A stretch of 64,000 nucleotides of DNA from Limonium bicolor. Its lineage: Eukaryota > Streptophyta > Magnoliopsida > Caryophyllales > Plumbaginaceae. The DNA lies in the NCBI GenBank assembly GCA_023374045.1, contig CM041782.1:183290925-183354924 (forward strand), in the 5' to 3' direction. The notes under the pieces are model-generated. The model saw only the letters and a list, made by a program, of their open reading frames with translations. It did no database searches and was not told the DNA's origin. A program made the translations under genes and the position numbers. This document shows positions 35,977 through 48,661 of the stretch, piece after piece (within the stretch, counting starts at the first letter, position 1; every line of letters begins with the position of its first letter).

Positions 35977-36474
35977 TGTTGGAGAAATATGTGACTACTT
36001 CTACAACCTAGGCAGTGTACCTATCGTTTAGCTGAATAATGGATTTGTGGGTTGTCGTACTCTTGGGGACCTCGCTGTGGATAACTAAAAGTGTAGTAAA
36101 TTGACCGAGACTTCTAGCAAACAGGTTTTACTTTTTAGGGAACGATATGATTGAAAACTAACTTATAAGACAATAATAAAAACCAATTAATCAAAACAAA
36201 TAGAAATAGAAATTGTAAATCTTTTGTTTTAAAGAAGCATCAGGGTTATTCTGCGCACCTATTTTATCCAATTATATAATATAAACTTTCCCCTTTAGCA
36301 ATAACTCGGAATCTTATTAGTTCATTGACCGTCCTTGTACAATAAACCCTGATTAACTTAAACAAAGCCGCAATCCTTGCCCAAGTCATTATAAATTAAT
36401 CGATTTATTCCAATTCCTATTGGAGACAGATTAACCTATAGGCGAGACACGCTGTAGTCGTTTAACCCTGAATA

Positions 36475-36504
36475 CCCCTAAATTAATTCAAATTAATTTA
36501 GGGG
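36475..36504. repeat. Perfect hairpin at the LTR start
   Basis: A 14-bp perfect inverted repeat (CCCCTAAATTAATT and its complement) with a 2-base loop, beginning 6 bp inside the LTR. Confidence 0.95.
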
Positions 36505-39500
36505 ATTTCTTTTATTAAACCTTAATAATATTTAATATTAATTATATGGAATGAGGAATATAATTATTACATGGAATTATGAATATTAAATTTTATATGG
36601 GGTTTGAAATTATTTAGGGTTTTCTCCTAATTATTATACATTATTATATAGTATTGTGAATTTAATAATAAGATTTATAAGTCAATAAATCTTGGGAAAA
36701 TTATTAAACACTCCAAATATATTATAAAGATTTTAGGAAGTGTTGGAACATTGTTTTGAAACATAAAAGTCAATATAAAATTCTAGAAACCTTAAAGCTT
36801 ATTAAGCCTTGCTAGAGTTGACTTTTTGAGAATGGTCAAACCAGGCCATGAAACCTATACCAATAAATAGGTTATGAAAAACCATGAAGATCGATAAAAA
36901 GAACGTCAAAAACGGATCATCCTAGCCAAAGTTATGCTAGATTGAAGTTTTGAAGCAAAATTTTATAACTGCCACGTGTCAGCCTCTCGTGCGCCCCAAC
37001 ACTTAGTCGATTCTATCTCCTTGTTTTTCTCCAACAACCACCCGATTTTGACCTAACTTGTGACGGCTATATCTCTCTCGTTACTTCGAATTTTCCAGTG
37101 CCGTCTTCACCACTCTCTTCTCCTTAATTCCCTCTTTACAATCATAGCTCATACAAGCCCTAACTCATTCTACATCGACGGGAAAGTTGATCCAAAGTTG
37201 CCAGCTTTCGAGTTCGTAACCCACATTCCAGTTTTCATTCGATTTCAGGTAAAGTTCGTCTTGCCATAACTTCCTCGTCTTTCAACCAAATTTCGATTTC
37301 TTTAGTCCGTTGTGTAGATCTCTAACCCATCTACAACTTTCATGTTTATGCACAAGCCTGATTCGTAACCGTTTGGAAGATATAGTCGCCCAAAGTCTCT
37401 GATTTGTTAGCACATAAAATCACCGGAAAACGACAGGTAAACTCGTAACTTTCGGGTCAATTATCTTTCTGTATAATGCGAGTTAGGATTAGTTCTAGTT
37501 ATCAATGTGTAGAGCTAAGTTTCATCTTTCTATTGAGCCAATTAACAAAGCCTAAATCGATCTGTACAATAACTTATAGATCCTCGAAGTTGGCTTCACG
37601 AACTGGTCGGAAGTTCGAGTTTTTCCAGAACCCGTTCTCGAATTCTCCTCCGATATTGCAATTCCGGTGAGCGTTTCCTCAAATTCTTCCGTTGTTGCTA
37701 ATCTATACTTCATTGTCGACCTAACCCATGTTTTAATTGAATCAATCGCGTGCCATGTTAAGGGAATTCGTCGGATTTGTTTTCGAATGAACTCAGAAAC
37801 TAATAAGACCCTAACTCTCGAATCAAATTCGAATCTTGATGAGCTCTGCATTAAAATTGGGGAAATCGGTACCAATAGAACCGAAATTGAATTTCGGATC
37901 CAATGAAACAAAAATCAATCGATTTGGTTCTGTGAGTTGAGAGAAATCGTCGAATTAGTACTCGGTTTGGTAATAGAGTTCGGTGATGAACTCGATGCAC
38001 AGGGGCCGTCCGATCTCGTTTTAAGAGATTGGACGGCCGAGATTAAAACGTTCCAGAATTTAGTTATAAGGGTTTTAATAAATTCCAGTAAATAGTCTTA
38101 ACTTGTTGGGTTAATTTAAATATCTTCCCGAATGTATTTTGACTTGAAATTTTAACCATAGGTTCCTTATTTAATCTAGTTTATTTTGATGTAAATTATT
38201 ATGATTTTGAAGTTTTTAAACATAAGTTATGATTTTTACAAGTTACGGGTTTTCTGGAATTATTTGGCTAAATTAAAAAGATATTTTTATGAAATAAAAT
38301 TTTTATAATATGTATAAAATGTTATAGTTACTGTATATTAAGTTTGGGAATTTTTGGGCTACGGGAAAAGGTTTTAAAAATTGTGTTTGTGAGTTTTTCA
38401 TAGGAATAACTTATAATATATAGTTTTTAATGTAATAAAAAATTAAAGTATAGTTAATTAATGAACTTTATAGGTTGGGAAAAATATAATAAGACTAATT
38501 AACATTTAATACAGTATGTTTCTAAATATTTTGGGTATTAACTTTAAGTGAAGTAAAAATTGTTACATATATTTATATATATATTTATATGAGAGAAAGA
38601 AATAGAAACTTATATTAAATCAAGGAATTTAACTAAACTACATTTTATTTATTATATATAAATACTTTATTTTATAAACCATAAATCAGTTGTGGATAGG
38701 TCTAACAGATATTAAATATAATTAAATACAATAGAATTTCTTAAAGAATATTCTGGATAAACCTTAATATATGTAGATATATATATATATTTTTATATAT
38801 ATATATAAATACAATAAAAATAGATAAAGGAAATAACATTCCTTGTGAGAAATATAATAGGAAGGGTATATATATATATCGATAAATTAATAAATAAAAG
38901 GAATAAAATACCTTATAGAAAATGTAATATGAAGGAATTAATGGGTCAAACTAAACCTCTACATAATACTAATAATAGAATACTATATGAGGTGGAATTA
39001 TTTTATGGTTATGAACTGAGTTTTTAGTTACCTTTGAATTTCTAGGATTTATATTAACGGTATTAAAATACATGTATATATAGTCGGTGACCACAGTGTA
39101 AATCTATAATTGGGTTAAGGAATTAATAAGTTGAAGTTTAGGAATATTTGGAATTGGTTTACATAAAGCGTTACACGAATAGATCTTATTATATAATTAA
39201 TAATAAGATGAATGAAATACTTTTACATTTAAATGTTCTTATTATATAAACAATAATAAAATAAATGAGTTACTTTTACATCTAAATGTGAAGAGGATAA
39301 ATAAGTCTGGATTTAATTATTTCTTAATATTTATAGTATTGAGTAATAACTTAATATTTTAAGATAAAATCATTAAAAGGGATTATGATATAAAACTACA
39401 TTAAACTATGATTAGGAATTTAATCTAAATAATAATCCTTAAGTTTCTTACAACTAGTTAAGCCATATAAATACATTTAACACCAATATTCAGGATGTGA

Positions 39501-41172
39501 GTTTATAGTTAAGTAATGTATTTAGTAGTTAGAATTTATAAGGAGGTTTGTAAATAGGAATTAGATACTTAAAATCTTTAAACCTTTAATTAGATGAAAT
39601 TAGGTTACATAAGAGATTATATTGATTTACCTTTTGACACTGGAAGTATTAATGTGTCATTTGAATATAAGGTATGGAGATTGTTCAGAATATATTATCT
39701 TATTAAGTAATTGAAAATTTCACTTACGAACCAGAATTTAATTCTTTGATAAATTCTACTTCATGCTAAGATATAATGTCCATCCTAAATACAATAAAGG
39801 GAATTGATTTATTAAGTTATTCTTTTGAAACTTTAGGTTTTGTAAACAATATAAAATGTAATTAAGACTTGAGTTTAACGAAGGTTAATATAAAAGGATT
39901 ATACATGGTCTATAGAGAGAATGTGTGTAAAAGTAAAAACAGTTAGGGAATTAATTGTAAGTAAGGATACATAAAAGGTTATCTTAAAACACCTTATTAT
40001 ATAGTTATGATAAAGTAAATAATATACCCTGTGGATACTAAATGTAAGAGTTCTATGAGTCTGAGTTAATTATAATATGGTTATTTCAAGATGAAAAGTA
40101 ATTTAACATCTTATGACAAGATTTTTAGATGGTTGTAATTAAAGTTATTCTGAACTAAAGATAAGATAAATGAGTTTAGTAATTCGATTAAGTTATAATA
40201 AAATGCGTCTACAACACTATGATTCCAATATACAAGATGTAGGTCTTAATTAAGTTAAGGGAAAGACTTAATCATAATGGGTTGTCTAGTAGAAATTGTT
40301 TAAATACATAATCTTTACATTGTGAGATAATAAAATAGTATTCTGAGATGAGTCCATCATAGGTCATAATACAATGTTTATTTTAAATTAAGAATAGAGG
40401 TATTGAGCTTAAGATTATTGTCAAAATTCTTAGATTTAATTATATAACATAAACACATTTATGATATAGAGGTCTCAAAAGTCTTGAATGTGAGGATTGT
40501 GGTTAAGTATGAATAAAGTGGATAGGAGTGGACAATTAGCCAATGTTGATCGAATACATTCCTTGATCTTACCACCTTGGTCTATACAACGTTCTTAGAT
40601 AACACAAAGATTATACATAACATTTAAGTGAGGGCTTAAAAGATAATTGAGACTTTGAAATAAGAGTAAGGAGTTTATTTAAGCGTAACATAGGCTACAA
40701 GTGATTGATGGTAGATTATCTTTAATATTCTTCAGAGTACTGTTGATTGTTTGCGCAAGTTGATTAGAACTGCTACAGCGTTACCCAGGTACAATTTCTC
40801 GTACTCAGCTTGTTGTGTTTTGGGCCTTATGGAATGTTTTGTACGGTTTCTCGTACTACGTTATTTTGGCTGATTGACTTGTGGAATGTTTTGGAAAATG
40901 CTAACTGGCTTTAAGAGGAATTTCTAAAAAGGAATTGGTTGTGTGACTAACTCAGCTTGTGTGACTAACCGAGCCTTGGATGTGGAACTCATTTGGGTAT
41001 TGGTTTCTTCTATTTGGTGTTCCGTTAGACATTGACTGCTTAGGGTTTACGCTTCTGCACTCTGTAGAACTGAGTGTTTTGATATTGCTCTGGGTAGTTG
41101 GTGATCTAGTGGGAATTTGGAAAAGGTCAATCTTGGAAATCTTTCTTTTGACGTGCGCGCGTCTTCAATGGT

Positions 41173-41408
41173 AACAGCAGGGGGCTGTATATCCCTCGCC
41201 CATAGGGGCATTGATATTTAACAGTAGGGGGCTGTATATCCCTCGTCCATCAGGACATTTTTAATTTAACAGCAGGGGGCTGTATATCCCTCGCCCATAG
41301 GGGCATTGATATTTAACAGCAGGGGGCTGTATATCCCTCGTCCACCAGGACATTTAAATCTGACAGCAGGGGGCTGTATATCCCTCGTCCATATGGACAT
41401 TGATATCT
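41173..41408. repeat. Five tandem 47-48-bp repeats in the solo LTR
   Basis: AACAGCAGGGGGCTGTATAT starts units at 41173, 41220, 41268, 41315 and 41362. Each continues CCCTCG(C/T)CCA...GG(G)CATT. Units are nearly identical and GC-rich within an AT-rich LTR. Confidence 0.95.
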
Positions 41409-42456
41409 GGCGGTGGGGCCATCTCTCCCAATTGAATAATTCCACTCTTGAGTTATTGGTTCTTGGATCTATCTTATTATTCCTAGTCCTTTGTGACTAT
41501 CTGAGTCTTTATACTCCAAACGGGAATTGGTTCTAACATCAACAATGGATGCTTACTAACTATGTGGTGTGACTACTTAAGTGGATGACTTGTTTTGGAA
41601 GTTCTCTATCTCTATCATTGTCCTGTTTTCTTTTCTCTTTAACTTGATTGTTTTGAAGTGCTTTATCTCTGTCTTACTTTAAGAGTGTGTTTTCATGTTA
41701 CTGTTTATTTTGAAGAGTTATGTTTTATAAGTTTGTTTTTGGAGAATTGTACCAGTTCCATTCCAGGGAACTGACCCGCCCTTTCGGGGGGCTGCTTGGT
41801 TTCATCTTGCAGGTACGAATTGATTTACAGGTGGCCACGAAGAGAATGAGCGTTTGGGATGGGACTAGGTTTTGTGGAGAGAGAATATGTTTAATTTCTA
41901 TTATGTTGTGTTAAGTTTTCTCGAGTTCAGACCGTAGCTTTGTGGATTGTAAGTTGTAAATTGGTGAGGTTTGGTGCGGGTGTTTGGAACCCGATGATCT
42001 ATACGCCTTTAGTATTTTATTTCCGCTATAATTATGTTAAGTAGGGGCATTACAAACCCGTTTTGACTTCCTCTGTCTAGAACCTTGACTTAGCACCTCA
42101 TTTCAACAAGAGACTACAAATATCACTTTAATAATTGTACAAGAAGGTTAAAGCGCATTAAGGACAAGAATCAAAATATTGTAGATAAATTATAGTGGAA
42201 AGTTTACATAACACAATTATATAAATAGGCTCGTTCCCAAACTAGGGAGGCTAGATTTATTCCACACATAATTATAAAAACAAAACATCAATAATAAGAT
42301 GGACATTAAACAGAGTAAGGTAAAGGAAAGAAAGAACTCTATTTGGGGAGAGTTGTTCCGCTTCAGGGCTTGTCTCCGTGATTATGCCGACCTCAAAATG
42401 ATGATAAACAGGTAGAACGAAGAATAACAAACAAACAGGCAAAAGTTAGTCCTGTC

Positions 42457-43125
42457 CGTGTGGGGCCACGCGGACACAAACTCGGACATCTCTTGTCCGT
42501 GTAGGGTCTGTGCGGACACAAACGCGGACACAAATCAAGACGCAGCCTAGTTTTCGCAGATCGTCTTCTTCCTCTGGAAATCTGGAAAATTAACAGCTTA
42601 AGGCTAAATTACTGAGGGAAAACGTAATATATGAAGTAGATATAGTGTATATAGATGGAGAATGGAATTTGGATGGAGGGAGAGTGATTTTTGATGAGCG
42701 TTGATGAGCTTTGGATTTCAGGAGGGATTGATGATGAAGACTGAAGAAGCGTGGGTTTTTATAGAGCAGAGGAAGAGGAGAAGACAAGGGTGGATGGGAT
42801 ATAAGGTAGGCGCTGGTAGTAGATGGATAATTGTAGGTGCCGTAGATAAGAGAAGAAGAAAACGGCACCGAAAGTTTACAACGCGTTAAATCTGGAAATC
42901 GGTGCCGCAGTTTATACGTGTCCGCATTGCTGTCCGCGTACGGACACATATGCGGACGTGTGATGTCCGCGTAAAGACACATTTGTCCAGGCGAGAATTT
43001 ATACGTGTCCGCGTTTGTGTCCGTGTGGGGCTACCCGAACACCTATGCGGACGTGAGATGTCCGTGTTGCTGTCCTAGGACACTTGTGTCCGGATAAGCG
43101 TCCTCGTGGGGCTACGCGGACATGT
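42457..43125. repeat. Palindromic GTCCGCG/CGCGGAC motifs in the second Athila-like LTR
   Basis: Two clusters (42457-42540 and 42905-43125) of GTCCG(C/T)GT and CGGACA motifs in both orientations, such as GTGTCCGCG...CGCGGACA and ATGCGGACGTGTGATGTCCG. They sit 270-940 nt from the sense start of the LTR, comparable with the array in the first Athila-like LTR, but the stem sequence is different. Confidence 0.75.
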
Positions 43126-44929
43126 GTATTTTTTCCTCATTTTTCTGCAATCTTCAACTGGGCTTAGATTCTTTGTTTTAGCTCCGTTTCACTCGCCGTT
43201 TGTTGCGTTGGAAAGCTTGTGAAGTAAACTATGTGATTCCAAGACTTTTTACTGCATTTGATACATAAAATGTATCAGTTCATATCAAAACATAAATCTT
43301 AGGAAAAACATACGATAAGTGAGTAATATTATCCTGAAAGTAAGTGAATATAAGGTAAATTAAACCCTCAAATGTCTATGTATTTCTCACTTATCAAACT
43401 TCCTCACACTTAGCTTTTGCTTGTTCTCAAGCATATAAAGAATAAATCTATCTCTAAGGCCATAGTATCGAACCTCGGGATCAAACAGATGCAAATAGGA
43501 AGTAAGTAGAGTGACAATCAAAAGAATAGTTCTGCTCTTGGTTGTAGGTTTTCGCAATCAGTGATAAAGAAATGATTTTTAAAAGCATAGATAAGTTAGA
43601 TTACAAAATCTGAATATAGATTATCTTGGAATCTTCCACCATTTCTTTCCTTTAACCTTTGGATGACAAGGGGTGTGAAGTAACGCCTTATTCCGTGACA
43701 CCTTTCAACACCACGTACTCATGATCAAAAACAAAAATTCAACTGCAATTAATAATTTTTTTCTTCGCATGCAAAAACATTCTTCTTCATGATGTATACA
43801 AAACACACGAGTAATTGCTAATTTGTAGAGTTATTCCATAACCCAGACTTTTCTCTCTATCCTTGTAACGGTGTTGGGCCAACTATCTCAGATCCCGAGA
43901 CCTTAGGTAGATAGGTGTTAAGGCACCTCTAGGACTTAATAACCGGATAGACGAGGCCTGCTTTTGTTAGGAGAATTTTTTATCAGCGGAGTACCTTGCC
44001 TTATCCTTTCATTCCAAACTTTTCACATCATTTCCAAAATCCCAAGATACTAATTTAGTTTCCGCAATCAACTAATCCATCAAATTTTAGTGATAGCAGA
44101 TTCATTTGAATAAAACTATGTATACAAACAACCTAAAGCAGAAAGATTCTTGAGGCGGTCACCTAGCTTAACTTCAAAATTTATGCAAAATTTTTTACCC
44201 AAGAATTCAATATTTATAAGCACTCAGAGAAGTGATTCTCTCAATGCAAGAAGACAAATAAAAACAAGTGTGGCGTTTAAGCGCAAATGGCATATTTTCA
44301 GGGAAAGGTCTCTACTTTCTCACACTTAAGAGGAGCAATGTCCTCATTGTTCAAAAATAAATACCAAGAAAAGAACTTTCAAAATATGCCAGACCCATGA
44401 AGAATTTCATTCAGGACAATCATGGACTGATATAAAAATAAGCATTAAGCGTGATAGACTGAACACAAACATTTAAAAATAAAGAAACTGAAACTCCCCT
44501 GATATCGTAGATTAAGGAAGGTTCCCTTCCTCACACTTAAGTTCGAACAATGGGGGTAGTAGCGTTTCTCTCACTTGCATTCAAGCAAGTGTCCAGCCTT
44601 GGAGATCATCAAATACCCTGATTAGAATTTCACCTGCACACATTAACTACCAAAAATAAACGGTGAAAAGCGTTGCATTAAAGCACAAACACCATTAAAA
44701 TAAAACCATAAACAATAAAATCATATGATCCCCTCTTCATTTGATAGCACACCCTCCTTCCTTTGAATATTTTTTTTATAAGAACGTATATAGGAATAAT
44801 ATGGAAGACAAAACATAAAACAAAAAATAGTAGGATAATAAAATTTAACCACTGGGTTGCCTCCCAGTAAGCTGCCCGTATTTTTTTGTCTTTGGCTAGA
44901 CTCCCGCTTCGTTATCCTGGATCAAAAAT

Positions 44930-45320
44930 AAAAGTAGACAACAGCTTTGCCAGGAAAACGAAGTTAACAGTAATTAAAAACAAACCACCTGGATCAAAAC
45001 AAAACGTCACCTCGGCAAATAAAATAGGAAAATGAATACTCCACAAAACCTGGTGTTTGAGGGGATACTGCCGGTAACGGAGTTCTAATAGAAGACCAGG
45101 TGGTGATGACTTTTTTCTTCCTCAAATTGGAGGATGTATACATCCTCCTCTTGTTGTTGAGGCTTATGGAGGCAGGGTGGAAGTTGATGAGAGACTGGTG
45201 GTAGCGGTGTTCCTTCCTCAGATTCGAGGATGTAAATTTCCTCTTCTGGTTGATGAGGCTCAATAGGATAATCCTCTTCTAGCTTGCGGACTGGCTCATA
45301 AAAAATATCTTCAAATTTTA
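44930..45320 (-). pseudogene. Degenerate coding remnant, unrecognised
   Basis: A minus-strand stretch with open sequence containing two similar acidic blocks, EEEIYILESEEG and EEDVYILQFEEEK, separated by a Pro-rich linker and then stopped. It lies where the pol end of the Athila-like element would begin. I do not recognise it. Confidence 0.3.
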
Positions 45321-45323
45321 ATT

Positions 45324-48120
45324 TGAAATACCCCTAACCTTTAAATAATTAAATAAAGGTAAATAAATATTATCTAGGGGATTATTAAACCCTGAGAAAA
45401 ATATATAATCAGTTAGGCGTTAAAGACGCACCTAAACTCCTTAAGGTCATAAACGAGCGTTAAAGCCCGACCTTAAGCTAGCCAAGTTATATAAGCTATA
45501 ACACTCATATGAAGTTAAACAAGGATCATTTTATGACCTTTAAAACACAAGTCCTCAATTGGAACCGAGTAAAAATACAAATGCCCGGGAGTTCCTTTAA
45601 GGGCCCCTAAGGCCCGAAAGTCCCGGAAATACTTTATAAAATAAAGTAAAGCATTACACTTCATTCCAAATACACCATAACACTTTAATGAACATATAAG
45701 ATGATGTTCTCATGCTAAATTCCTAGTTAAATACAAAGTACTCAGAAGTCCCCGATGTGAGCCCCATAAAGGCCCGAGAATGCCCCGGAGGAGTGCCGAG
45801 GTGGCACGAACTCCTATATAAATTATTCTAAGAGTTCCTAAAATCACTATTCAACATTTTAAAGAGAATTCTCAAGCCACTTTCTCAAAAAATAAACAAA
45901 GTACCCGGGGGGAATTTCTTAAAGCTCCTTTTTGACCCGGGAGTGTCCTGGTAGCCCAGAAATTAAGTTATGAGTTGATATAACCCCATATAACTCAATG
46001 TAACACCTTGATATATTATTATTGACCATAATAAACAGTTATAAACACTCAGAACTCATAGCGACTACTTATATTCCAAAATATCCATAAAGCACAAAAA
46101 TGCACCTTCGGGTGTCATAAAAACGCGTTTTACGCAATTGCCTTGAAGTTTTTGAGGAGCCACGAGTTGATAATCTTAAAATGGGATAAATTGAACATCT
46201 AAATCAATTGATGGCAGTACTAAATTAATAGTACAAGTGGGGGCGATTTTTGGGACAAAAAGGTACCTAAAATCAGCATTTTTACCTTAATACTTTCATC
46301 TTTCACCATCATATAAATGTACCAAATAAATGCTGGAACCTATTACACATATTAGTATGGTCTTAGTACAATATAATGTGACAAGAATTAAATCAAAAAT
46401 CAATCCCAATTAAGCTCCATGTTAGGCGCCATTTCATGCCTATTTTGACTAGTTTTTGGTTTGAAAATTGTCTTATGGATGGTGAGTCATCTTATCATGT
46501 ATTATATGATGATATATCAATCAATTACAGTCAGATGAAGCTCACCCGCCGGATACCTACAAGATAAAAGCATGAAAGATTAGTATATGTAAAAGTAAGG
46601 AAATAAAATAAGAAAGCTATATCTACTTTATACAAGTTGCAAGCAAACAAACAAAACAAGTTGTCCTATACCACATGTGCTGCCGATAATGTTCAGATTA
46701 GTGGAGGTCTGATTGCTACACATTAATCAAAGTAAAGACAAGTACCAAATTAAGCATAGTACATTGTCTAATATTGACAAAATCAATGACTACCTACTAT
46801 ATACATTACCTATTTTGAGTAAGGAAACAAGGCTTAATTTGCCTTATAAAATTCAAAGTAGAATACCTACCAATATAGCCATGTTCTTATGTCATTAATT
46901 GACAATGAAATCAGTAGCAAACCTACACTAATACTACCGTATAAACAAGGAGGAATTAAGACAAGAGTAACATGCTAATTGCCTTAGAAAAATCAAAAGA
47001 AAACATGCACTAACCTTGCCTTTGTCTTCTAGTTTTAATTAACAAACAAAGCCTCCATTATTCTTGTTAATCAGCCGAATTGGTGCTCAATTAAGGGACT
47101 TTCTTGAGCAAACAATCAAATAATTAACAAAGAAAAAGCTAGACAATTATTGTCATTAATTTATCAAAAGAGAATTCCTTCATTCCATTGCCTTATTACC
47201 TTACGTGAGCCTTCATTCTTCCTTGCCTTTCACTTGGCCGATTTGGTAAGCTCTTCTTTCCTCTCTTTTCTTCTTCATTTTCTAAGTTCATACCTTAGAG
47301 CTTCTAAGCTCCATTAATGGTGAATTAAGTCCTAACACCATTTTTAATGTAATTTCCTAGCTAAATCTACTAAGTCTTGAAGCAAGATTCATCCTAGCAA
47401 TCCTACAAGTTTTCGCCAAGCTTTAGTACTCCAAGGAGGTTCCTAGGTTCAACAACAACAGAAGGAACAACAAGATCAAGTTAAGGTATATTTTCATGTT
47501 GAAAATCCTAGCAAAATACCTAAGGTTATTACCAAAAATTTATGAACTTCTAAACCTATATTCTCTTCATTATTTCATGAAGGAAATTTAGATCTACAAC
47601 CGTCTCAAGGTCTACCGAAAATTCCTTGAAAAATTCCTAAGGTAAACTCTTGTAAAACTACTCCAAATCTATTTATAAATCCTTGTTAGAAGTCTAACAA
47701 ATGGATCTCCTAAATATATTCAAGGAGGCCGAATTCTTTTCATCAAAATAGCATTTGGAGAGCTTGGAATTCAAGGAGAAATCAAGTACAAGAATTGTCT
47801 TGATTTAAGGAGTAAGTTATATAATTAAGGTTTATTAAGGTTAAGCTTGATTTAAGCTTCAAACTTTGGTATAAAAATTATACATAACCTCTAAATAAAT
47901 TAAGGCTGAAAATACTATGGGTTATAATGTCAAGAAAATAATTTATAACATATAAGGTAAGATTATTACCTTAAGGTATATAATTTGTGTCACAAAAATT
48001 AAATATGATGCATATAAGTACAAGCCGAACTATCTAAGGATTAATTGTTCTTTTTTGAGTTTATAATCACTTTAAGTCATTAGCATAATTTTTAGAAGTG
48101 TTATATGGCTTATATACATT
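45324..48120 (+). mobile_element. LTR fragment starting TGAAATACCCC
   Basis: The left edge TGAAATACCCCTAACC and an early CCCCTAA...TAGGGGATTATTAAACC block resemble the starts of the LTRs at 36469 and 53331, but the rest is a different family. No TGTTACA-type end is found before the Mutator-like terminus at 48121, so it is truncated or interrupted there. The 2.8 kb contain no credible gene. Confidence 0.45.
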
Positions 48121-48125
48121 GGGGG

Positions 48126-48440
48126 TTGCTATTCGCAGTACAAAATTACTAATCACCGCAGTACAAAATTTTTTTAATTTATATTGACGTTGTACACATG
48201 TAATAATGTGTCGCTGTGTTTTTTTTTTCGAAAAATGATATTTGAAAGTAAATTTACCGAAGTAGTTTGTAGTTGATTAGTAGTGAATTTTAGTAGTTAC
48301 TTTTTTGTTCGAATCAATACAGGAACATTTTTTTTGTAAAAAAAAAGTGTTGGATTACATTTTTATGTGTTTATATTATTAATTTGACTTAAAATTAATT
48401 TGTACTGCGAATAGCAAAATACTTTACTATTCGCAGTACA
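48126..48440. repeat. GCTATTCGCAGTAC inverted repeats at the proposed MULE end
   Basis: TTGCTATTCGCAGTACAAAATT at 48126-48147 faces AATTTGTACTGCGAATAGCAA at about 48397-48416. A third copy, CTATTCGCAGTACA, is at 48427-48440. Flanking 9-bp duplications could not be matched, so this could be a subterminal fold-back or a separate 290-bp miniature element. Confidence 0.6.
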
Positions 48441-48661
48441 ATTTTTTTTTCCACCAAACTTAGTTGAATAAGTTTGAATGTTACGGGGAGACACTTTTAT
48501 TTGAAATAATAGACACTTGAATAACCAAATTTAAGTCAATATGAGTAAAACAACAACTAAGTTAAAGAGAAACTAAGTTACAACAACTAATTTAGAGAAA
48601 AATTAATTACAACAACTAAGTTAAAGAAAGACTAAGTTACAACAACTAAGTTAAAGAAAAA
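48441..48661. other. Spacer with AACTAAGTTAAAGA repeats
   Basis: Four to five imperfect copies of ACAACTAA(G/T)TTA(A/G)AGA(A/G)AAACTAA lie at 48550-48665, downstream of the transposase-OTU stop. Confidence 0.7.

Larger units (their letters stand above)
36469..42054 (+). mobile_element. Solo LTR, 5.6 kb, with AACCC target duplication
   Basis: Runs TGAATACCCC...GGGGCATTACA and is flanked by AACCC at 36464-36468 and 42055-42059. There is no interior or second LTR, so the parent element was removed by LTR-LTR recombination. Orientation is inferred from the resemblance of its start and end to the TGAAATACCCC...GTGTTACA LTRs. It is very AT-rich at 38100-40800 and has no credible gene. The segment also carries a perfect 14-bp-stem hairpin near its start. 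Confidence 0.85.
35977..45323 (-). mobile_element. Second Athila-like element, 3' part only, with nested insertion
   Basis: LTR sequence at 35977-36468 and 42055-43396 is split by a solo LTR with AACCC duplications. Joined length is about 1.83 kb. The LTR's inner edge is followed by a sense-strand PPT, AAGTGTGAGGAAGTT (43399-43412). Then come 1.9 kb of 3' UTR with the same motif series as the first Athila-like element, and the block CTGGGTTGCCTCCCAG at about 44852. There is no env-like gene, and pol and gag are absent because the element is cut at 45323 by another LTR. The outer LTR edge (35977) is less certain than the inner one. Confidence 0.7.

Noticed and set aside
42590..42982. A 130-codon minus-strand frame
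   Set aside because: It spans palindromic LTR sequence of the second Athila-like element; Ser/Pro-rich translation without a domain.
48121..48417. A stand-alone 290-bp miniature transposon with GCTATTCGCAGTAC ends
   Set aside because: No flanking target duplication was found, and a third motif copy lies just outside, so it is kept only as an alternative to a MULE end.
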